A DNA stretch of 64,000 bases, taken from assembly GCA_015501075.1 (NCBI GenBank), contig JADNYJ010000189.1, forward strand, positions 1 to 64,000, written 5' to 3'. Below, in pieces: positions 10,389-21,798 of this stretch; position 1 is the stretch's first letter, and every line of letters begins with the position of its first letter. Source of the DNA: Gymnopilus junonius (taxonomy: Eukaryota; Basidiomycota; Agaricomycetes; Agaricales; Galerinaceae). The translations under genes and the position numbers were made by a program. The notes beneath the pieces were generated by a model. The model worked only from the letters and a program-made list of their open reading frames with translations, was not told the DNA's origin and did no database searches.

Positions 10389-12871
10389 ATGCGCGTTTTG
10401 ACATGGAATATCGTGAGTTTCGCATCACATCTTTCGTAGGAGAATTCATTGAATTTGGTCGCATCTTTTCGTGGTAGAATGGTGTGCGGACACTACCGCA
10501 GTACCACCCGTAAGATTTGCACGTAATTTTTACGCATTATTGCCTGAAATTGAACTTTTGGTATCATTCTTTCAGCTGGAACGCACTGAAGACTTTCGAT
10601 GACATCCTCAACCATCTAGAGGCGGACGTAATGTGTTTTCAAGGTAGATACAAACGATTTTACTGCAATATGGTACCTGATTTTACTTTATTACTAGAAA
10701 TGAAGTCCTCTCGTCCCACCCTGCCCAAGCAAGTCGCTTTACCTCCATCTTTCGATTCCTTTTTCTCTTTTCCAGTTCGCAAGACTGGATACTCTGGAAC
10801 AGCCATTTACACTCGTCGTATGAATGCTATACCTCTTAAAGCTGAGGAAGGGCTAACGGGCCTCCTTCAGCCTGTGAAACCACCTCTTACGTCCTCTGAA
10901 AAAGTTTCAAAGCCTGGCACATACCCACCTGACCGAGACGCTCTGCTACAACATGGGGAAGACGAAGAAGAGATCGATTACACGTCTTTAGACAGTGAAG
11001 GTCGTGCCGTCGTGGTCGACCTTGGCCTCTTCGTCCTCATTTCTGTTTACTGTCCTAATGATGGCACTGGCACACCAGAACGTGATAGTTTCAAAATGGC
11101 TTATCATCGTCTCCTGTCAGCGCGTGTAGCGGGGCTCATTGAGGAAGGCAGGCAAGTGATGGTCGTTGGCGACCTCAACGCTTGTGCTTCCATTGAGGAC
11201 CACTGCGAGGGACGGCTGATGGTCGAAAAAGGGCTGAAAGAGGGATTGGAGGGCGAGGAAGGCTTTTGGGGCAGGGAACACAGAAGATGGCTTCGAGATT
11301 GGCTCATTAAAGAAGACGGAACTGGCGGATGCATGGTTGATATTGTGAGGAAGTTTTGGCCTGATAGGAAGGGAATGTACACATGTGGGTTGCATTCTGC
11401 CTCTCCTCCTTGCACCTGCAGAAGTTAACATTATCTCATACAGGCTGGAACACCAAAATCTCAGCCAGAGAAACTAATTACGGGACTCGCATCGACTTCA
11501 TCCTTATTACGCCTGGCCTCGTTCCTTGGATCAAGGCTGCCGATATCCAGCCTCAAATCAAGGGCAGCGACCATTGTCCTGTCTTCGTCGACATGCATGA
11601 CGAGATCACCAACCTAGATGGGAGTACAACGAAATTGGTGGACGTGTTGGGAGCACGGCCATCTCCAGATGGATTGCCAGCGGAGCCACCGAGAATGGCG
11701 GCCAAGTATTGGGACGAACATAAGCAGAAGTTGTTGTCCAATTTCTTTGGAAAAGGAAAGAAGGAGAAAAGTGCTAATGCATTATCACCAACCCCACCTC
11801 TCGAGATATCGGTGTCGCAGTCTAGTCAAGATTCGAGCTCAACCACAAATACACGGACACCGGGACCTATGATCTTCGATGCAACAGCCCAGGCATCGCC
11901 GCATACGCAAATGCTCACTCCCACACCACCACAACCTCCCTCATCACAACCTTTACTATCGTCACAGCCCAGTCAGCCTGATCCTCTTCAATTCCGAACC
12001 CGTCAAATGCAGCCGCCAAACGAAAGCTGGTGCCTGAAAGTCCTGACGTGAAGGCTTTCAAGAAGTCGAAGCAGAATACCAATGTTGGCTTGACGAAGAA
12101 GCCTGAAAAGGGAAAAGGAGGGCAGTCAACAATCGCGAGCTTCTTTTCTCAGCCCAAGGCATCAGGATCGACGACTAAATCTCGATCTGGTACTGCCACC
12201 TCATCAACTTCGACGTCCACATCATCGAAACGTAAAGAGCTTGGAAAGAAGAAGGCGTCGGCCAATGCGTCTCTTTCCGACATCAACGCCGTCATCTCCG
12301 TTGACGATGACAATGGTGATGGCTTTCCTGCCACAACTAGCAATATACCCAGTGATGCACCAACTCAACCTGCCTCAGATGATGATGTTGTTCCACCAAA
12401 CCAAGAACAAGATATAGAAGCAGACTATCGCTTCGCTCTCCTGCTCTCTCAATCCTCCGAGGACTTTACCTCTTCTCAGTCATCAAGTTCAGGAAAAGGC
12501 AAAAATCAAGAGAACAAACGTCAAGCTTGGAACAACCTGCTGGCACCAACACAGCCTCCAAAGTGCACGGTTCACCAAGAGCCAGCAAAGGAGTATACTG
12601 TGAATAAGCCTGGGCCGAACAAAGGGAAGAGATTCTTCATCTGCTCTAGGTATGTTCCGTGTTTCTATAGAAACTTCCATGTCCGATTCTAGTGCTGACC
12701 TTCCCTTTGTCATTTTGTTTTCTCAGACCCGTTGGACCAGGATACGATAAAGGTCGCTCTGAACGATTACGAGAGCATGTGGACCCAAATTGGAAGTGCG
12801 ATTTTTTTAAGTGGTCTAGTGACGTGAGGAAGGAGATGGCGAGAAACGGTAGTGGGAATAGAGTATCGTGA
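10389..12871 (+). CDS. APN2: Class II AP endonuclease 2 (exonuclease III family, zf-GRF)
   Basis: This enzyme incises DNA at abasic sites and trims 3' ends in base-excision repair. Exons are 10389-10412, 10478-10509, 10576-10643, 10698-11384, 11444-11971, 12013-12649 and 12727-12871, about 706 residues. Family motifs appear in order: LTWNINGVR, QEMK, GYSGTAIYTR, VYCPND, VVGDLNAC, GTRIDFILIT and SDHCPVF. Between 11971 and 12013 the frame changes. A 41-nt GT..AG segment restores it, but a one-base indel would do the same. The following tail has a PCNA-binding motif (QSTIASFF) and a C-terminal zinc finger (CTVHQEPAKEY..GKRFFICSRP..WKCDFFKW). The start is fixed by the tiny first exon encoding MRVLTWNI. 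The 41-nt segment is the only doubtful splice. Confidence 0.92.
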
Positions 12872-13037
12872 GGGACAGTAGGATCTGAAGAGTTAGTTTT
12901 CGTGTTTTCGTTTGCTTTGTATCATATTGTATATAACTTCCGGTCCAGTTTCTTTGATACCTTATTACATATTACATCCTCTGTTCACCTTCCCGATTGT
13001 TTGGCCATCTCCCATACATATGCTTGACATATGTTAT

Positions 13038-13885
13038 CTAGACATCAACAATGAAATGCCAACCCTTCTCTTTCAGATTGGTCACAATTTCTGCGCTACT
13101 TAGATCTACGAGTGGCTCTTTCTGCAAGTGATCTTTAGTAAACTAAGGATATCCAAATCAGTAACTTGTTCCAAGCCCAAAAGCCGACTAACCTTGATAA
13201 GAACATCATTTTCCTTGGACTGGATACGATCCAAAGCAGCCAATATCTTATTTTTTGCGAACCTATCTGGCTGGTCCTTCACCAGTGATGATGCACCACC
13301 CAAGAGCTGGACACAAGCTCCGATGATGGCGATCTCAGCTATATCGCCTTCATAATGAAATAATACCTCATCTGGGAAGCCAAGGCCTTCCGCCACGCTC
13401 CCTACAATGTCCGGGGTGGTCAGCATGCCCATGCTTCTGGCTCGCGCGCCCAAGAGCGACGCCGCAACGTATGAATGGTGTTCTGTGATCTCTATGGGCC
13501 CGCGGATAGCATCGTTGAGGTCGTCCGGGAACGTGACGCTAAACGTCTCAGCAAAGGTCGCGTTAGGGTGGGAATCCCAATCTTCAACTAGTGGTAGAGA
13601 TGATGTATTTGAGAGGAGTTTGAGGGTCTGGAGAACATTGTCAACGTGACCAGGACGTGTGGCTGCAGTATGAAGGAGAAATGGAGGGAGGGCTGTGGCT
13701 AGGAATGACGTGGTGAGTTCGTTTGCTTGGAGGCCCTTGATGAGCCGCGCAGCGCTAGAGGCTGGGTCTGGGGTTGTAGAGGGGCAACAGGGATAAAAAA
13801 AAGGGTCAAGGAGGTAGATTTGAGGGTCGTCCTCTGTTTCAGGCGTAATGACTGCCATTGGACGGGATAGTTTATGACACTGCAT
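13038..13885 (-). CDS. Conserved-looking hypothetical protein, two exons
   Basis: Exon 1 (13885-13193) and exon 2 (13142-13038) are joined by a 50-nt GTTAGT..CCTTAG intron, giving 265 residues. A second in-frame ATG at 13858 (MAVITPETED) could be the true start. The protein is soluble, alpha-helical and leucine/alanine-rich, with no signal peptide, membrane segment or catalytic motif that I recognise. Its C-terminus (LKEKGWHFIVDV) looks intact, and no frame break is seen. Its 3' end faces the 3' end of APN2, 166 bp away. The family is unknown to me. Confidence 0.7.
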
Positions 13886-13924
13886 TTTTGTGTGTGGAAC
13901 AAGATAAAGCGTCTACTACTAGGA

Positions 13925-13932
13925 TATTTATA
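13925..13932 (-). promoter_or_regulatory. TATA box of the gene at 13038-13885
   Basis: TATAAATA on the minus strand lies about 40 bp upstream of the ATG at 13885. The leader would be short if that ATG is used. Confidence 0.5.
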
Positions 13933-13952
13933 AACGACTGCAAATGTGGGCA

Positions 13953-14949
13953 CCCATCATGATCTTGACTCAGGATGTTCGCCACCCACGCAGTTGACGG
14001 ACTTGAACAGCCCCTCATGGGATCCAGACGAGTTTGAGTGGTGTGCGTTTTAAATCATGGTCTAAGAACAGAGATTGAAATGGTTTTACAACTACTATGG
14101 TTCGTTGGGAGTTTGAAACCGAAGCAAAGAAAAATCGATATCAATTCTTCCAAGTAGAATTTGGAAATGAAATTTTACAGAGAGGTACATTTTTACATTC
14201 TATACAGACTAGTATAATTTTTTTTAGGAAAACTTGAAGCTGCCAAGGACAAGAGCATTTCCGCGTCTCAAAGCTGAAGGAATGGCGAGATTGAAACGGT
14301 GGTCACGGATTATCACGGTCCTTTTGGCAGGGCGCGGACAAGTCCTTCCGCATGAAAATGTCACGTCTTGTCACGCTTAAACACACCTTCTGTATTGCAT
14401 CTGCCCTCACGAAGTCAAATGTACATGAATCTGCCCAAGGCTCAGGATTCCTGCTTGAACAAGTCTCCTTGACGCTTCTGTGAATTTTCGTTTTATTTGA
14501 CCAAAGGGATCTGGCCAGATCTTGCAAGAGATGCTGATACATCAGCTGATTTGATGCACTCAGTTCTGCAAATCGAGTGCCATTCTTCCTCTTCTGCAGA
14601 CATCAAGAAACAAAGTACATAACAGGGTAGGCAGTATGCTACTGTATTTATGTGGATTTTTGTGGGGGCCAAATGCGAGAGGAAGGTTTGCAAAAGTTGA
14701 CAGTTTCAAACTCCCCATGATTTCAAACTCTCGATCAACAATAGTATAATCACAAATCACAGTCGATAAGTTGGCGGAGCATGGGATGCAGGACATGTAG
14801 GTGGTTCCGGACTCCCAAAAGGATCAACTAGGTTTGCTTATTACAATGGCCATTTGCATGCCGAATGCGACTCAGATGACCCCTTCAAGTCAGAACTCCA
14901 GCGCTCACGTACTGGCTTTGTTATCCCGTCATATATTATGCATCAGAAC
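13953..14949. other. Intergenic left flank of the gypsy element, nothing recognised
   Basis: No gene, RNA or repeat is recognised. The last five bases (AGAAC, 14945-14949) are the left copy of the target-site duplication of the retrotransposon. Confidence 0.5.
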
Positions 14950-15135
14950 TGTCAGGAAACGACCTTCCTGATCACCTTATCTTATCTTTCTATTATCTCT
15001 TTTCTCTTTATAGAACTATGTCTTACCCTCATAGTATATATATTCTCTGTATTCCGTAGATAGATCTCCAGTCTTGCGCTGGTCTATTCACTGCTTATCT
15101 ACCATTTTCAGCCTTTTCCTTGCGCGATGCTGACA
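14950..15135 (+). repeat. 5' LTR of the gypsy element
   Basis: 186 bp, TGTCAGG..GATGCTGACA. It differs from the 3' LTR at four positions (14961, 15048, 15049, 15124), all of them CpG-type transitions. Confidence 0.97.
15035..15080 (+). promoter_or_regulatory. LTR promoter: TATA box and inferred transcription start
   Basis: TATATATA (15035-15042) lies about 35 nt upstream of AGTCTTGCGCT (15070-15080). That 11-mer is complementary to the primer-binding site, so by analogy with self-priming elements the RNA should start at or near 15070. The TATA spacing supports this independently. Confidence 0.55.
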
Positions 15136-15137
15136 TT

Positions 15138-15148
15138 AGCGCAAGACT
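15138..15148 (+). other. Self-priming primer-binding site
   Basis: AGCGCAAGACT starts two bases after the 5' LTR and is the exact reverse complement of AGTCTTGCGCT inside the LTR (15070-15080). This is the arrangement of Tf1/sushi-type elements, in which the 5' end of the genomic RNA folds back to prime reverse transcription. Confidence 0.7.
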
Positions 15149-15233
15149 GCACCCAAACCGATTCCCTCTAACCCTCATTGCATGGCCGAGACCTTGATTT
15201 TCTCTCGGAGTTCACTGCACTATCTGAAACACT

Positions 15234-16386
15234 ATGCCACCCGACAACCTCGACGTTCCTGAGTTCTCTCTTAACCCAGGATTTGGAAATGTGTCTACAA
15301 CCTCTAGTTCTTCTCCGGAAATGGAGGTAATCCAACAGCTTATGGAACAACTCATTATCTCCAACCAACACAAAGATGCTCATCATGAAAAGGAACTGAA
15401 GGTTGCTTCGCCAAAGCAGTATGATGGTAACCCAAAAAAACCTTCACGCGTTCTTGATCAGTCTTGAACTCGTCTTCGGTGCCAACCCATCAATTTATAA
15501 ATCAGACTGAAGAAAGATCTACTTTGCCCTTTCATACATGCAAGAGGGTTTAGCGAAAGAGTGGGTGGATATGAAGATGATGGAAGCTAAGGCTGGAAAG
15601 GTGGAGTGGTTGACATATAAAGATTTTGAGGCAGCTGTGAAAGAGTCCTTCGAGTCTGCAAACATAGCTGAAAATGCACAAATTGCAGTAGAAATGCTCG
15701 TTCAAGGGAACTCCACTGCAGAGGTCTATTTTGAGCACCTCGATACATATAAGCATGACTCTGGTTACAATGACATCAGACTCATTTGATGGATCAAGAA
15801 GAACATTAATCCCCATCTTCTTAATGCCATCTATAATCAGACTCCTTTGCTGCAGACATATGATGAGTAGAAGAAGGCAGCTGTTCAGAAGGATCGACAA
15901 TGGAGAGAAATGAAGAACAACATTAACTTCGGAGGGGGTGGAAACCGCAACCTATGGTTCAACAATTGCGGATCCTTGAACTGCAATGACATTGGAACTG
16001 GTGGAAAGTTGAATGCTGGAGGAAGTCAAGCTGGAGCAACTGGAGGAGGCCAAGCAGGAGGAACAGCTTCGCATGGAGGAGGAAGTCATGGCACCGGCGG
16101 AAGCAGAGGATCGACACCTGGTGCTCAAAACAGTACACATCATGCACATACCAACTCTGGGACATTTGGAGGGGCAGGAGCTCCTATGGACATCGACCGG
16201 ACTCAAGGAGGAGCATCCAAACTTATTACTTGCTTCAACTGCAACAAAGAAGGTAATATGGCTCACGACTGCCCTGAACCACGTCGCCCTCGATGGGACT
16301 ATGTTCGTGCTATGTTTAACAGTTTACCTGATGACGACAAAAAGGGATTACTCAATGAAGTGGGTTTTCCTACAAACGAAGAGTGA
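15234..16386 (+). pseudogene. Gypsy gag (capsid and nucleocapsid), interrupted
   Basis: The frame starts MPPDNLDVPEFS. One extra A in the run near 15436-15441 shifts the frame inside the capsid region. After the shift the capsid reads on (AFLISLELVFGANPS, ALSYMQEGLAKEW), with stops at 15508, 15787 (both TGA) and 15868 (TAG). A glycine-rich linker leads to a zinc knuckle at about 16231-16275, CFNCNKEGNMAHDC. In the canonical CX2CX4HX4C knuckle the first residue after NKEG is histidine, and here it is asparagine. The gag frame ends at 16386. The following acidic linker and protease are read in another frame. Confidence 0.88.
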
Positions 16387-16988
16387 ATATTCATGCGCCC
16401 TCTTTGTCTACACAATGTACTAGTACTACAAACATATCAATGCTAATACATGAATCTACGACACCGCTCGAAGCTGCACAACCTGAGAAGAAATCTACAT
16501 TGAAGCCCACAATTGAAGAAGTAGAAGATGAGGATGAGAAGATGATGAATGAGAAGGAAAAGGCCAAGGGGCCATATATTCTCGAAGATAATGATCATGA
16601 AGAAAGGAAATCTGAAGATAGACCCAAACAGTTGAAGTCGAAACCTGATGATGAACCAAAGCAGTCAAAGGCAAAAGTAGACAATAACCTGAGTGAGGAG
16701 GGAGGAGGATATACATCAAACAAGACATCTGCAGCAGTGAAACTTTTATGACAGCTGAAAGAAATGAAAGATAGGGCAATCTATGCATTGCAGAAGTGGA
16801 CCTCTAAACAGCGACAAGATGAAATTACAGTATCACTTTTTCAAGCACTCATCACTGCACCAATTGATGATGCTATCCGGACATTAGAAGATCTTTGACA
16901 TCCACTCCAGCATAAACTAAGGAGTACAGGCAGTAACAAAGCAAACTCAACCATCATTCCTGCAGTCCTTCAAACTGTCGACACAGCT

Positions 16989-17381
16989 ATGAAATTTATG
17001 GTTGACTGCCTTCTTGACTCTGGTGCAACAGGCTGCTATATTGACGAGTCATTAGCGAGAGAATTGGGACTAAATCTCGAAAAACTTGCACACCCGATCC
17101 CAGTCTACAATGTTGACTGCACCCCAAATGAAGGTGGACCCATCCGATATGTTATTCCGCTACACCTAAAGATAGGAGATCATGTTGAGACAATAATGTT
17201 CGCTGTCACAAACACAGGCCCAAACAAAATTATTCTTGGTCATTCATGGCTTCGAAAACATAATCCTAACATTGACTGGAATCATGCCAAAGTACTCTTT
17301 AATTGCTGTCCACGAGAATGTGGTATGCCGCAAGAGTGGGAGGATGATGAGAATGTGATTACGATGCTTTTACATAAGTAA
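16989..17381 (+). pseudogene. Gypsy aspartic protease domain
   Basis: The catalytic motif DSGATG is preceded by a hydrophobic strand (VDCLL), as in retropepsins. The flap-side region and the second conserved block (IILGHSWLRKHNP) follow. The upstream linker (16383-16988), rich in E, K and D, is in the same frame but is cut by TGA at 16749 and 16896. The frame ends at 17381, just before non-coding inserted sequence. In life this would be part of a longer Pol polyprotein. Confidence 0.88.
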
Positions 17382-17389
17382 AACATCGT

Positions 17390-18690
17390 TCTTTTAGAGG
17401 ACATTCTTGTAACGCTCTGTGATCCCGCAGCATCTCAACATGTCTGCAATCAGGGACAATGGCGTGCTTGTTTGGCTTGGTCTGGCTCTGCAGTCAAGCC
17501 AATGGCGTGCTTGTCTGGCTTTATCTGGCATATTCTTCTGCCATGTTCTTTTTCTTCAACAAACCATTGGTTCTTGTCATGGCAGTATTCTCTGTTTGTT
17601 GTTAAATTTTACTGCTGTGAAACTTGTTTTGTATGTATAAATATTAATGGGCTTGTTTGATGGAAATATGTTTTTGGAAGATGGCTGTGAATGGAGCCCT
17701 AGTGCAAGGCAGTTATATTTAGATTCAGATTATTTTTAAATGCTGTATCTTATCCGCTGATATAAGCGGCATCCCTCCGCCGCTTATATAATATAATAAG
17801 TTACAGGGCCACTGGAATTAATGTTTGAAAGTCTGGTCTGGTCCAGTTTTTGGGTGCCCGAGGACTCTAACCGAGACCGAGACCAGTTAGGTAAAATTAG
17901 AAATGTCTAAATAACTGGACCAGACTGCAACTAACTGGTCTTGATCAGTCTTGTGCAGTTATTTGCAGTTATATAACTGGTTTTAACTGGTTACAGTTAT
18001 AACCAGTTATCAACCAGTTATAACCAGTTTTTTTGGCATAAATAATTGTCTCATAGTGTAAACTAAATGAATCACAATTTTTACGGTCAAAACGAGCTCA
18101 AGAACATCACAAACGGTTGAGAAATGATAAAATTAGAGCAGATTCAACTATTTTTGCGAGTATTGCTATAACTTTCTTAATTCTCAACCAAATTTTACGT
18201 TTTCTGGGTCGTTCAAAAGCTATAATATGTGGGTATAATCATGCAAAATTTCAGAATTTTATGACTGGTCCTAACTGGTTAAGACCAGTTTTAAGCAGTT
18301 ACAAAAATTCTAAAATTTGGACTAACTGCTAACCAGACTGTGGTTTATGGTTACAATGGTTAGTATATTTTGCAGTTAGCATCAGCTAATGCAATATGAA
18401 CTTCAACAAATGCCTCATGTGCCAGCAGTGTGTGGCTATATTTAGATTTGACTTATTATTAGTATCTGGGAGCTGGGTGTGTGATTATATCAGCAGCGTT
18501 CCTCCGCCGCTTACATAATCTAATATCTGTGCCAAGGTACTATCGGATTTGCTGTTCAAGGTGTGTTCTATTTTATTCTGAAGGGCATATATTTAAATTT
18601 TACCTATCATCATATATAGATGGTCTAATACTATTTGTGAAGTAGGAAAAGCATTGTCCTGCCATGTGAAGCAGTGGCCCACTAAAACAA
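17390..18690. repeat. Non-coding insertion inside the gypsy element, rich in AACCAGTT repeats
   Basis: No Pol domain is encoded between the protease and the acidic linker before reverse transcriptase, where chromoviruses normally run on continuously. About 17830-18365 is packed with ACTGGTT/AACCAGT units in both orientations. Two diverged direct repeats flank it (about 17711-17812 and 18435-18540), sharing TATATTTAGATT and CCTCCGCCGCTTA. I could not find clear terminal repeats or a target duplication for the whole insertion. It looks like one or more small non-autonomous elements nested in the retrotransposon. Confidence 0.55.
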
Positions 18691-18699
18691 GTAGGAGCT

Positions 18700-21600
18700 G
18701 TTGTTGAAGATGATGATGAAGATGATGATAGTATTGAGGAAGACACCTGGAACGATGAAGATGTAGATCAGTTGGAGGAAGGAGAAAGACTGTTTATCTT
18801 ACCTGAAGATGTTGAAACCATTCACGCCAGTTATACGATCTCACAGCACATTGCAGAGGAGGAAGAACAGGTGAAAAAGTTGAAGGCAAAGACCCCTATA
18901 CCTGACAGATACATCAAAGATTTCAGTCCTATTTTCCAAAAGGCCAGCTTTGACACTCTACTGCCTTGATGAAAATGGGATCATGCAATCGAACTCAAAG
19001 ATGACAACACCCCATTTACAAGCAAAATCTATCCATTAGCTCGAGATGAACAACACCAACTCGATGAATTCATTGAAGAACACTTACAGTCTGGACAGAT
19101 CTGACCATCCAAAAGTCCGATCGTGTCTCCATTCTTCTTTGTCAAAAAGAAGGATAGTAGTCTTTGTCCTGTTCAAGACTATCATCGGTTAAATGCAGCA
19201 ACAATAAAAAACCGATATCCTTTACCTCTTATCTCTGAAATCACCGACAAGCTCCGAGGTGCTCGCTATTTCATGAAATTTGACATTAGATGGGGCTATA
19301 ACAACATTAGGATCAAAGAAGGTGACGAATGGAAAGTGGCGTTCATTATGAACCGTGGTCTTTTCAAACCACTCGTCATGTTCTTTGGACTAACAAACTC
19401 CCCTGCGACCTTCCAAATGATGATGAACGAACTGTTTTCGACACTCATTACCTGAGGTGTTGTCATCATATACATGGACGACATCCTAATCTTCACGAAG
19501 ACAATTGAAGAACATCGCGCTGTCACAAAAGAAGTTCTTCATATCCTAGCAGATAATAATTTGTCATTAAAACCTGAGAAGTGTGAGTGGGAAAAGACAA
19601 AGGTGGAATACCTTGGAATGTTGGTCTCAGAGGATGGAGTGGAGATGGACCCCATGAAAGTAGAAGCTGTACGAAATTGGCTGGAACCTAAAGACAAACA
19701 TGAACTCCAACAATTTCTTGGATTTGTGAACTACTATTATCAATTTATCAGCCATTTCGCAACAATGAGTCACCCGCTACACCAACTCACTGGCAACGAA
19801 CCTTGGAAATGGGGAGGGGGAGAGAGGAAAGCATTCCACGACTTGAAGATGGCTGTCATGACAGCACCAGTTCTGGCATTTCCCACTGATAATGACCCTT
19901 ATCATGTTGAAGCTGACAGCTCCAGATATGCAACTGGGGCGACCTTATTACAACACCAGAACAATTTATGGAAGCCGATTGCCTTCTTGTCGAAATCCTT
20001 AAACAGTGTTGAGAGAAACTATGACATTCATGACCGAGAAATGTTAGCCATTATGCGAGCACTTGAAGAGTGGTGACATCACTTACAAGGAGCCGAACAC
20101 ATAGTCGAAATCCATACCGATCATAAAAACCTTGAATACTTTATGACAGCCAAGAAACTCAATCGATGACAAGCCCGATGGTCACTTGAGCTTGCAAATT
20201 ATGATTTCACGCTTGTTCACAGACCAGGTCATACTATGGGAAGAGCAGATGCGTTATCTAGATGACCAGATCATGAGAAGGGGTGCGACGATAATGATGA
20301 AGTGGTATTAATTGAACCTCATCATTTGCAATGGGTGGATGTTGAGATTGAGGACGAGAGTGCAGGTCTGATTGAGAAGATCCGACATCATGATAGCATG
20401 GAGAGAGTGGTAAAGCAGAAGTTGGCACTGAAAGAGAAGGAGTGGGAGGAGCATGAAGGCCTCATTTTATGGCAAAATCGAGTCTACGTACTGCCAGAGT
20501 AAGCCCTCCATGAAAACATCATTCACTTGCATCACGACACTTATACTATGGGTCATCCTGGCTGATACAAGACTGCAGAATTAATCCTATGCTCATATTG
20601 GTGGCCGCACATTCATGTTGATGTTCGCCGTTATGTCGAAAGCTGCAACCTTTGTCAACGGACCAAAGCCAAATGTAGCAAACCAAGAGGATTACTTTCA
20701 CCAAACCCAATTCCTACATACCCTTGGCAATGAATCTCCGTCGACCTAATTACAGAACTACCTCTTAGCCTCGGTTATGATGCTATCATGGTAGTTGTTG
20801 ACAGACTCACCAAAATGGTCCGACTCATTCCCACCTACACATCCCTCACATCCGAAGGTGCCACGCGACTTTACAGAGACCATGTCTGGAAGGATTTTGG
20901 ATTACCTGAATCCATTATCAGTGACTGAGGATCAATCTTTGTTTCCAAGTTCATGGAAGCATTAAATGGCTTACTTGGAATTAAAACCAATGTCTCCACC
21001 GCGTATCACCCAGAAACCGATGGCCAAACTGAATGTGTTAACCAAGAGATCGAGCAATATCTGTGCGTATTCGTCAATTACCGACAAGACAATTGGACAG
21101 AATGGCTTTCCCTAGCCGAATTCAGTCACAATGACAAAATCAACAAAAGTACTGGTCATTCACCTTTTATGCTCAACTGGGGAAGAAATCCACGAAAGGG
21201 AATCGAAATCAAAACAGAGTCAACAGTAGAAGCAGCATCAAGTTTTGTGAAGAGGATGGAAGAGTTGAGGAAAGAAGTGGCAGCGGTGTTAGAACGAGCA
21301 GCTAGAGACATGAAGACCCATTTCGATCGCAGTCACCAAGCAGAGCCTGAATTCCGAGTAGGCAATGAAGTCCTATTAGAGGGTGAAAACCTAAAGACCA
21401 ACCGACCGACCAAGAAATTAGATCATCGTCGTTTCGGACCATTCAAGGTCGAAAATAAAATTGGTCACCACGCGTACCGGCTCAAACTACCCTCGACATG
21501 GAAAGTCCATCCCATGTTCCATGTTTCCAAACTTCTTCCTTATTACAGAGGAGACCGCCCACATACAGAACCACTGCCACCTGACCTATTAGAGGGAGAA

Positions 21601-21798
21601 CTTGAGCAAGAAGTTGAAGAGATTTTGTATGATCGTGTTAGGAGAGGAAGAAAGGAGTACCTCGTGAAGTGGAAAGGCTTTCCAATGGAGGAAAATGAAT
21701 GGCTAAAAGAAGAAGACCTCGTACACGCCAAACGAGCTTTAAACAAGTATAAAGCTCATTCTAAAAAGGGGGGTAATGTCAGGAAACAACCTTCCTGA
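18700..21798 (+). pseudogene. Gypsy pol: reverse transcriptase, RNase H, integrase, chromodomain
   Basis: After an acidic linker the reverse transcriptase runs from about 19000 ([31 protein letters not shown]) to the catalytic YMDDI at 19475-19489 and the thumb. RNase H follows (HVEADSS, HTDHKN). The integrase has an HHCC finger (HLHHDTYTMGHPG, CNLC), catalytic DDE residues (SVDLI, ISD.GS, the E in GQTECVN) and a GPF module. A chromodomain (EEILYDRVRRGRKEYLVKWKG) ends the protein inside the 3' LTR at 21798. Stops lie at 18967, 18970, 19102, 19453, 20074, 20167, 20263, 20563, 20731 and 20926 (TGA) and at 20500 (TAA). The frame is otherwise open, with no indels. Confidence 0.95.
21763..21773 (+). 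other. Polypurine tract
   Basis: AAAAAGGGGGG lies three bases before the 3' LTR, where plus-strand synthesis is primed. It is also coding, since the chromodomain frame reads through it into the LTR. Confidence 0.8.

Noticed and set aside
15234..21798. Reading the many in-frame TGA codons of the gypsy element as recoded arginine codons
   Set aside because: Host genes here use TGA as a normal stop (HAUS6 and APN2 end in TGA). TAG and TAA stops also occur in the element, and LTR differences show the same CpG transitions outside coding sequence. Mutation explains it better.
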